A stretch of 64,000 nucleotides of DNA, taken from assembly GCF_003933745.1 (NCBI RefSeq), contig NZ_RSEB01000002.1:186001-250000 (forward strand), given 5' to 3'. The notes below the pieces were generated by a model, which saw nothing but the letters and a program-made list of their open reading frames with translations, did no database searches and was not told the DNA's origin. Source of the DNA: Glycomyces terrestris. Its GTDB lineage: Bacteria; Actinomycetota; Actinomycetes; Mycobacteriales; Micromonosporaceae. This document shows, piece after piece, positions 56,351 to 64,000 of this stretch (position 1 is the first letter of the stretch; each line of letters opens with the position of its first letter). A program made the position numbers and the translations under genes.

Positions 56351-57985
56351 ATGGCTGAATTGACCATCTCCTCTGACGAGATCCGCAGCGCGCTCGACGC
56401 CTACGTCTCGTCGTACCGGCCGGAGATCACCCGCGAAGAGGTCGGTACCGTCATGAGCGCCGGCGACGGCATCGCGATCGTCGAGGGCCTGCCCTCCGTC
56501 ATGGCCAACGAGCTCCTGGAGTTCGAGGGCGGCGTGATGGGCCTGGCCCTGAACCTCGACGTGCGCGAGATCGGCGTCGTCCTCCTCGGCGACCCGACCA
56601 AGGTCGGCGAGGGCCAGCCCGTCAAGCGGACCGGCAAGGTCCTCTCGGTGCCGGTCGGCGACAAGTTCCTCGGCCGCGTCGTCGACGCGCTGGGCAACCC
56701 GATCGACGACCTCGGCGAGATCGAGGCCGAGACCGAGCGGGAGCTCGAGGCCCAGGCCCCGAACGTCATCAACCGCCAGTCGGTGTTCGAGCCGGTCGAG
56801 ACCGGCATCAAGGCCATCGACTCGATGACCCCCATCGGCCGCGGCCAGCGCCAGCTGATCATCGGCGACCGCAAGACCGGCAAGACGCAGGTCGCGATCG
56901 ACACGATCATCAACCAGCGCGCCAACTGGGAGTCCGGCGACCCGAACAAGCAGCTGCGCTGCATCTACGTCGCGGTCGGCCAGAAGGGCTCCACCGTCGC
57001 GGGCATCAAGGGCATGCTCGAAGAGCACGGCGCGATGGAGTACACCACCATCGTCGCGGCGAACGCCGACGAGCCGGCGGGCCTGAAGTACCTGGCCCCC
57101 TACACCGGTTCGGCCATCGGCCAGCACTGGATGTACGGCGGCAAGCACGTCCTCATCGTCTTCGACGACCTGTCGAAGCAGGCCGAGGCCTACCGCACCG
57201 TGTCGCTGCTGCTGCGCCGTCCCCCGGGCCGCGAGGCCTTCCCCGGTGACGTCTTCTACCTGCACTCCCGCCTGCTGGAGCGCTGCGCGAAGCTGTCGGA
57301 CGAGCTGGGCGGCGGTTCGCTGACCGGCCTGCCGATCATCGAGACCAAGGCCGGCGACATCTCGCAGTTCATCCCGACCAACGTCATCTCGATCACCGAC
57401 GGCCAGGTCTTCCTCGAAGAGGGCCTGTTCAACTCCGGTGTGCGCCCGGCCATCAACGTCGGCACCTCGGTCTCCCGAGTCGGCGGCGCGGCCCAGACCA
57501 AGGGCATGCGCTCCGTCGCCGGCTCGCTGCGTCTGGACCTGGCCCAGTACCGCGACCTGGAGGCCTTCGCGGCCTTCGCGTCGGACCTGGACGCCGCGTC
57601 GAAGGCCCAGCTGGACCGCGGTCTGCGCCTGGTCGAGCTCCTCAAGCAGGGCGTGGCCGAGCCGTTCCCGATGGGCGAGGAGACCATCTCGATCTGGATG
57701 GGCACCTCCGGCGAGCTCGACGACATCCCCGTCGGCGAGGTCCGCCGCTTCGAGCACGAGTTCCTCACCTACATGCGCGCCAACCACAAGGACGTCGTCG
57801 CGCAGCTGACGGTGGGCAAGGACAAGGTCGCCGGCGACGTCGAGGACACCCTCAAGCGCGCCGTCGCCAAGTTCAAGCAGATGTTCAAGGCCACCGCCGA
57901 CGACCTTCACGTGACCGACGCCGCCGAGGACGCCCTGGAGGGCGACGTCGACGTCGAGACCGTCAAGCGCGTCAAGAAGGGTTAG
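56351..57985 (+). CDS. atpA: ATP synthase subunit alpha
   Basis: The 544-residue protein has [13 protein letters not shown], Walker A GDRKTGKT at about 172-179, [14 protein letters not shown] and the alpha arginine-finger region [34 protein letters not shown] in parts. The C-terminus has about 30 extra acidic residues ([18 protein letters not shown]), as in mycobacteria, where an alpha C-terminal extension suppresses ATP hydrolysis. Confidence 0.97.
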   Translation: MAELTISSDEIRSALDAYVSSYRPEITREEVGTVMSAGDGIAIVEGLPSVMANELLEFEGGVMGLALNLDVREIGVVLLGDPTKVGEGQPVKRTGKVLSVPVGDKFLGRVVDALGNPIDDLGEIEAETERELEAQAPNVINRQSVFEPVETGIKAIDSMTPIGRGQRQLIIGDRKTGKTQVAIDTIINQRANWESGDPNKQLRCIYVAVGQKGSTVAGIKGMLEEHGAMEYTTIVAANADEPAGLKYLAPYTGSAIGQHWMYGGKHVLIVFDDLSKQAEAYRTVSLLLRRPPGREAFPGDVFYLHSRLLERCAKLSDELGGGSLTGLPIIETKAGDISQFIPTNVISITDGQVFLEEGLFNSGVRPAINVGTSVSRVGGAAQTKGMRSVAGSLRLDLAQYRDLEAFAAFASDLDAASKAQLDRGLRLVELLKQGVAEPFPMGEETISIWMGTSGELDDIPVGEVRRFEHEFLTYMRANHKDVVAQLTVGKDKVAGDVEDTLKRAVAKFKQMFKATADDLHVTDAAEDALEGDVDVETVKRVKKG

Positions 57986-57987
57986 CC

Positions 57988-60356
<2,369 letters not shown>

Positions 60357-60378
60357 CCCTAGCTTGCAGCGCTTGACG

Positions 60379-60416
60379 AGGGCGGCCCCGGAACCGCGAG
60401 GTTCCGGGGCCGCCCT
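60379..60416 (+). terminator. Terminator after atpD
   Basis: A perfect 17-bp stem (60379-60395 with 60400-60416) with a GCGA (GNRA) loop is followed by TCCGTCTT. It lies 22 bp after atpD, ending the operon without atpC. Confidence 0.9.
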
Positions 60417-60505
60417 TCCGTCTTCGGCACACGAGAGAACCTTGCGGATGCCGTCAATGTTTTATAACGAAGTCGGCGTGTCGCTGGTCTCACTGCCGCA
60501 CGTTG

Positions 60506-60518
60506 TGCGATTATCGCA
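60506..60518. promoter_or_regulatory. Operator/promoter of the ImmA/IrrE-PIN module
   Basis: TGCGAT-T-ATCGCA is a perfect inverted repeat around one base, extended by GTTG/CAAC on the flanks with one bulge. Within it GATTAT (60509-60514) ends 6 nt before the ATG at 60521, so it is also the leaderless -10 box. The HTH protein encoded directly downstream probably binds here and represses its own operon. Confidence 0.65.
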
Positions 60519-60520
60519 AC

Positions 60521-61618
60521 ATGAAGCTTGAGAAGGAGTGGAAGGCCGTCGGTGAGCGGGTCAGGCGCGCCCGCGTCGCCGAAGGCTTGTCGCAGCTCGA
60601 ACTCGCCCAACGTATAGGTGTGGACGACCGAACCGTGATCTCGAAGATCGAGCTTGGCGATCGCCGAATCGACGGCATCGAGCTGGTGCAGTTGGCTCAG
60701 GTGCTGCGGGTTCCTCTCGACCAGTTCATATTCGACCCTCCTCCTGTCATATCGCGTCGCAGTGGTCTGGTCGCCGAAGAGACCACGGAAGCTGAACGTT
60801 CCATGTTCAGAGTGCAGACCGCATTGGTTGCTTGGCTGAGGGATGTGGAGCAGCTGGTCGACACCGGCCTTCTCGATATCCCCGAGCTGATCCCGTATAA
60901 GGGACCGAAAGGCACGCCCTCGGAAGCCAGAGCCGCCGCGCGTCACTTGCGCCATATCCTTAGGATCGGTGAGAATCCGACTGGCAGCCTGATGACCGTG
61001 TCGGAGCGTATCGGCGTCCTTCTCGCTGTCGTGGAGCTTGAAGGCGACGGTGCCAGCGTCGTCAACGGTGACTACGCCGTTGCGGTCGTGAACTTGAAAC
61101 AGGATTTCGGTCGCCGCCGATCGACGGCCGCGCACGAGCTCGGGCATGTCTTTCTGGGTGACGAGTACTCGAGCGAGATCGCGGTGCATGCTTCCCGAGA
61201 CCAGCGTGAAGCGGTCATTGATGCTTTCGCTTCGGAATTTCTGCTGCCTTCTGCGGTCCTCCGGCCGCACCACGGCAGATTGACGCGGTCGACGCTCATT
61301 AGCATCGCCGCGCGTTATCAGGTGTCGTGGAGCTTGGCCATCAGGCAGGCCGAGTTGGCCGGATGCGTTGAAGAATCGGTGGCGCGCGAATGGGGCGCAA
61401 AGCGGCCAACGCGTGCCGAGTTCCTCGACTCTCTTGGATGGGCGCCGCAACCGGACCTTGAACGTATGCGGATTACGCCACTGTTGGCGCATGCGGTGAT
61501 GGCTGCGTACGAAGCTCGGCTCATTACCGCGGACCGTGCGGTCGAAATCATGAGGGGACAGATCGACGGGCCCGAGGACCTGCCACAGGTCGAGGTGCCT
61601 CGGGAGATGATGTGGTAG
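60521..61618 (+). CDS. HTH XRE - ImmA/IrrE metallopeptidase fusion
   Basis: The 365-residue protein begins with an XRE-type HTH (residues about 10-68, RVRRARVAEGLSQLELAQRIGVDDRTVISKIELGDRRID in parts). After a helical linker it has an ImmA/IrrE zinc peptidase domain with AAHELGHVFLGDE (HExxH; His-Glu-His) near 205 and the downstream DAFASEFLLPSAVL with the third ligand Glu. Such proteins act as phage repressor-cleaving proteases, stress regulators or antitoxins. Composition is clearly less GC-rich than the neighbours. The ATG at 60521 is chosen over GTG 60503 because of the leaderless -10. The pair with the next gene (7-bp overlap) suggests a toxin-antitoxin or defence module. Confidence 0.88.
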   Translation: MKLEKEWKAVGERVRRARVAEGLSQLELAQRIGVDDRTVISKIELGDRRIDGIELVQLAQVLRVPLDQFIFDPPPVISRRSGLVAEETTEAERSMFRVQTALVAWLRDVEQLVDTGLLDIPELIPYKGPKGTPSEARAAARHLRHILRIGENPTGSLMTVSERIGVLLAVVELEGDGASVVNGDYAVAVVNLKQDFGRRRSTAAHELGHVFLGDEYSSEIAVHASRDQREAVIDAFASEFLLPSAVLRPHHGRLTRSTLISIAARYQVSWSLAIRQAELAGCVEESVAREWGAKRPTRAEFLDSLGWAPQPDLERMRITPLLAHAVMAAYEARLITADRAVEIMRGQIDGPEDLPQVEVPREMMW

Positions 61619-62172
61619 CGCCGAATGAGGAGGCGTTGGTCTTCGATACCACCTGTCTTTCAGCATTCGCCCTCGCAGATCGCATTGACGTTCTGGGGAA
61701 TCTGCTCGTGGGACGCCGCTGTTTGACCACCACCGTCGTATTGAATGAGCTTCAGCGCGGCGTGCCTGATCGCCCTGAGCTGCTGGCGGTCGGTGAGCAG
61801 GAGTGGCTTATCGCCGAAGCGATCGACGGTTTCGAGCGAGTTATCGAATTCGTCAGGTGGGCGAAGCGCATGGGCGGCAATCCTGATCGAAACCACGGTG
61901 AAGCGAGTGTCATGGTCATCGCAGAGGAACTCGGCGCTACCGCGATCATCGACGACAGGGCGGCCAAGCAGGTCGCGGCTGAACACTATCCGCGTGTCCA
62001 CGGGACTCTCTGGCTTCTCAGCGAGCTTCAGTACAGCGGCAAGATGACTGAGGCTGAAGCGTGTGCCATGGTCGATATGCTTGTGGGAACAGGCATGCGA
62101 CTTCCATGCAGCGGCAGTGGCTTTCCGGCGTTTGCCAAACAACTTCGGCTCGGAGACCGGTCACGGAAGTGA
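61612..62172 (+). CDS. PIN-domain-like protein (DUF3368/DUF4411-type)
   Basis: The 186-residue protein has the PIN acidic pattern: LVFDTTCLSAFALADR (Asp near residue 11), VLNELQRG (Glu), NHGEASVMVIAEELGATAIIDD (Glu and Asp-Asp) and AAKQVAAEHYPRVHGTLWLLSEL. PIN domains are metal-dependent RNases, often toxins. GTG at 61612 overlaps the previous stop by 7 bp. GC content is low for the window (33 of 60 bases in 61621-61680 are G or C). With the ImmA/IrrE partner this is a predicted TA-like pair. Its stop is 14 bp from the convergent glycosyltransferase. Confidence 0.82.
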   Translation: MVAPNEEALVFDTTCLSAFALADRIDVLGNLLVGRRCLTTTVVLNELQRGVPDRPELLAVGEQEWLIAEAIDGFERVIEFVRWAKRMGGNPDRNHGEASVMVIAEELGATAIIDDRAAKQVAAEHYPRVHGTLWLLSELQYSGKMTEAEACAMVDMLVGTGMRLPCSGSGFPAFAKQLRLGDRSRK

Positions 62173-62186
62173 TGTCGACGCTGTCG

Positions 62187-63116
62187 TCAGATGCCCCGGC
62201 CGCGGCGGTGGAGGGCCGCCATCACCGCGGGCACGCCGACGATGCCGGCCGCGGCGGCGGCCGCGACGGCCGCGCGCGGCTCGCCCGGGTTCGCCTTCGT
62301 GGCCCGCAGCGCCCACCGCAGGGCCTCCTTGCGGTCGCCGATCGCCGCGTGCCAGCACGCGATCTGCCCGTAGACGCGCGCGGCGCCCTCGGGGCTGCCG
62401 TGGATCTCCGGGTGGCGGTCGAGGATCCACCGCAGCGAGGAGATCTTAGTGTCCCAGCGGGTCTCGAAATGCGACCCGGCCCAGTTCACCAGCGCGTACG
62501 GGACGTCGACGTGCGCGATCGGCCGGCGCCGGGAGGCCCGCAGGAGCATGTCCCAGTCCTCGTTCTGGCTGCCGGGCGCGTCCTCCGCGACGAGCCCGAG
62601 CCCGCCCAGGAGCGCCGAGCGCCGGAACAGGAACGTCGAGGAGTGGAGCATCATCATCCGCGACCTGAGCAGGTCGACGTGGCGGACCGTCGACCTCTGC
62701 GCCAGCCGCGCGTTCCGCCGCCCGCGGTAGTCGACCTCGATCGCGGTGGTGCACAGCTCGGCCTCGGTGCCCAGGGCCGCGACCTGCGCGGTGAGCTTCC
62801 CCGGGAGCCACTCGTCGTCGTCGTCCAGGAACGCGACCAGATCGGTCTCCAGCGCCGTGATCCCGGTGTTGCGGGCCCCGGCCAGGCCGGGCGTGCGCTC
62901 GTTCCTGACGACGCGCACCGGCCGCTTCGACGCCTCGCCGGAGCCGCCGTTGAGCTCCTCCTCGAGGCCCGGGGCCGGCTTGGCCCGGTCGAAGACCACG
63001 ATGACCTCGAGCTCGCCGGGGTAGAACTGCGTCAGCACCGACCGGAGGGCGGCGCGCATCTGCTGGGGGCGGTCGTGCGTCGGGATCACGACCCCGACGG
63101 AGGGCCAGTCAGTCAC
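62187..63116 (-). CDS. Family 2 glycosyltransferase
   Basis: The 309-residue protein has the GT-A fold: VGVVIPTHDRPQQMRAALRSVL, TPGLAGARNTGITAL, the metal-binding VAFLDDDDEWLPGKL, and NEDWDMLLRASRR (the ED acceptor-binding motif). No membrane helix is evident. The C-terminal 60 residues are Ala/Arg-rich with a short TPR-like stretch (ACWHAAIGDRKEALRWALRATKANPGEP in parts). GTG start at 63116 overlaps the upstream sulfotransferase by 8 bp. It probably adds a sugar to a cell-surface glycan or natural product. Confidence 0.9.
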   Translation of the reverse strand: MTDWPSVGVVIPTHDRPQQMRAALRSVLTQFYPGELEVIVVFDRAKPAPGLEEELNGGSGEASKRPVRVVRNERTPGLAGARNTGITALETDLVAFLDDDDEWLPGKLTAQVAALGTEAELCTTAIEVDYRGRRNARLAQRSTVRHVDLLRSRMMMLHSSTFLFRRSALLGGLGLVAEDAPGSQNEDWDMLLRASRRRPIAHVDVPYALVNWAGSHFETRWDTKISSLRWILDRHPEIHGSPEGAARVYGQIACWHAAIGDRKEALRWALRATKANPGEPRAAVAAAAAAGIVGVPAVMAALHRRGRGI

Positions 63117-64000
63117 GGGCGCTCACCTCTTCACGCGCTGGCTCTTCCAAGGGTGCCTCGTCCTCGGCGAGGTAACCGTAGCGTCCCAGGAGCGGGCGCG
63201 TGAGCGTCGAGACCATCCGGCGGGTGCCGTCGGGGAGGTCCTCGGTCCACGCCTCGTCCGGGAAGATCGGGATGCGCCCCACGGTGAACCGCATCGGGTT
63301 CCCGGCCGCCGAGTGGCTCGGGCCGAGGTCGGCCCAGCCCTCGCCGATGTAGTTCAGGTCCGACTCGACCAGGTCGAGCCCGCAGAACCGGGCCAGGGAC
63401 GCGATGACGCGCCGCGGGCGCTGGATGATCCGCTCGTACCGGACCCGCCGCACCGGGACCCCGCGGCGAGCCAGGAGGCTGAACGCGGCGTTCTGCGCGT
63501 TCCACAGCATCGCGGCCTTCGCGGGGGAGTAGCGCGTCATCTGGTCGCCCGTGGGCGACTCGGGGCGGCGCACCTGCTTCGTCCACGAGTACGCGACGCC
63601 GCGCGAGTCGCGCACGACGTGCATGACCCGCAGGTCGATCCGGGGGGACCAGCGCAGGCAGTACGCGAGCGACGCGTGCTTCGAGGAGTCGACGACGACC
63701 TGCGCGCGCGTGTCCTTCGCGGCCGCCAGGTAGATGTTCTCGAAGTACTCGACGTACTCGGTGACGAGCTCGTGCTGCGCGGGCGCGAGCTTCCTCGCGG
63801 CGAGCGCCGGGATGTGCCGGGTGCGGTCCACGGTGGCCTTCAGGGCGTTCAGCCGCTCGACGTCCACGTTGTCCCAGGACCCGAACGCGCGCTCGCCGAT
63901 CCGCTGCCAGAACTCGCAGTGCGAGAACGTGGCCCCGCACGCGCACATCTCGTTGCCGACCAGGTCCCGTTCCCACAGGTGGGTGATCTCGCCGAGCGGG
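63109..64000 (-). CDS. Sulfotransferase family protein (5' end outside window)
   Basis: The frame stays open to the window end on the minus strand, so the true start lies beyond 64000. The visible part includes GEITHLWERDL, ENxMCACG-type Cys cluster (MCACGATFSHCEFW), VVVDSSKH (PAPS binding), VMHVVRDSRGVAYSWTKQ (3'-phosphate binding) and VRRVRYERI. The pattern fits bacterial PAPS-dependent carbohydrate sulfotransferases. It is cotranscribed with the GT2 gene, suggesting a sulfated glycan or glycolipid. PAPS supply links it to cysDN and cysQ elsewhere in the window. Confidence 0.88.
   Translation of the reverse strand, partial: PLGEITHLWERDLVGNEMCACGATFSHCEFWQRIGERAFGSWDNVDVERLNALKATVDRTRHIPALAARKLAPAQHELVTEYVEYFENIYLAAAKDTRAQVVVDSSKHASLAYCLRWSPRIDLRVMHVVRDSRGVAYSWTKQVRRPESPTGDQMTRYSPAKAAMLWNAQNAAFSLLARRGVPVRRVRYERIIQRPRRVIASLARFCGLDLVESDLNYIGEGWADLGPSHSAAGNPMRFTVGRIPIFPDEAWTEDLPDGTRRMVSTLTRPLLGRYGYLAEDEAPLEEPAREEVSARD

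Noticed and set aside
56201-57910. 569-residue minus-strand frame opposite atpA
   Set aside because: Mirror frame of a highly expressed, biased-codon gene; no recognisable domain.

Overview
The window is 64 kb of chromosome from a GC-rich actinobacterium. Codons are strongly G/C at the third position, GTG starts are common, many genes sit directly behind a TAnnnT box with no ribosome-binding site (leaderless), Rho carries the long charged insertion seen in Actinobacteria, and thiamine, sulfate, threonine and ATP synthase genes are in operons. The genus cannot be read from the sequence; a Glycomyces/Micromonospora-like lineage is a guess.

Layout. 0-2.6 kb: secreted glycerophosphodiesterase and a VWA-domain lipoprotein whose start codon lies in a 15-bp inverted repeat. 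3-5.6 kb: cydAB with a textbook Rex operator. 5.7-11.3 kb: mostly minus-strand secreted or envelope genes (HNH nuclease with P-domain, membrane protein, sialidase-fold glycosidase with CBM and ricin-type lectin domains under a LacI-type palindrome), plus a methyltransferase and a patch of tandem repeats containing tRNA T-arm-like sequence. 11.5-17.5 kb: thiamine operon thiE-thiO-thiS-thiG-thiD-thiC behind a TPP riboswitch. 17.5-22.7 kb: rplM-rpsI, glmM, lemA with two tandem membrane paralogues, then tRNA-Gln. 22.8-27.7 kb: YoeB/YefM toxin-antitoxin pair abutting the tRNA, then a ROK regulator and a xylose-type ABC importer. 27.8-31.8 kb: glmU, prs, rplY, pth. 31.9-36.8 kb: polyprenyl-phosphate sugar transferase, cysQ, cysDN. 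36.8-40.4 kb: minus-strand MmcQ/YjbR, DUF305 and two DUF3105 envelope proteins. 40.4-46.9 kb: argS-lysA-hom-thrC-thrB. 46.9-53.4 kb: rho, rpmE, prfA, prmC, a Sua5/TsaC-type gene, a low-molecular-weight phosphatase. 53.0-60.4 kb: ATP synthase operon atpI-like/atpZ-like/atpB-E-F-H-A-G-D. 60.5-62.2 kb: a low-GC HTH-ImmA/IrrE plus PIN-domain pair. 62.2-64 kb: a GT2 glycosyltransferase and a sulfotransferase cut by the window end.

Main points of interest: atpC (epsilon subunit) is absent from its usual place after atpD, where a strong terminator and the low-GC ImmA/PIN pair stand instead; the tRNA-fragment tandem repeats at 8 kb; an in-frame repeat-derived tail on ThiE; the hairpin burying the VWA lipoprotein start; a Rex site at cydAB; and a complete YoeB/YefM pair docked at a tRNA 3' end. 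Predicted functions rest on motifs read from the translated sequence. No homology search, folding or promoter program was run.
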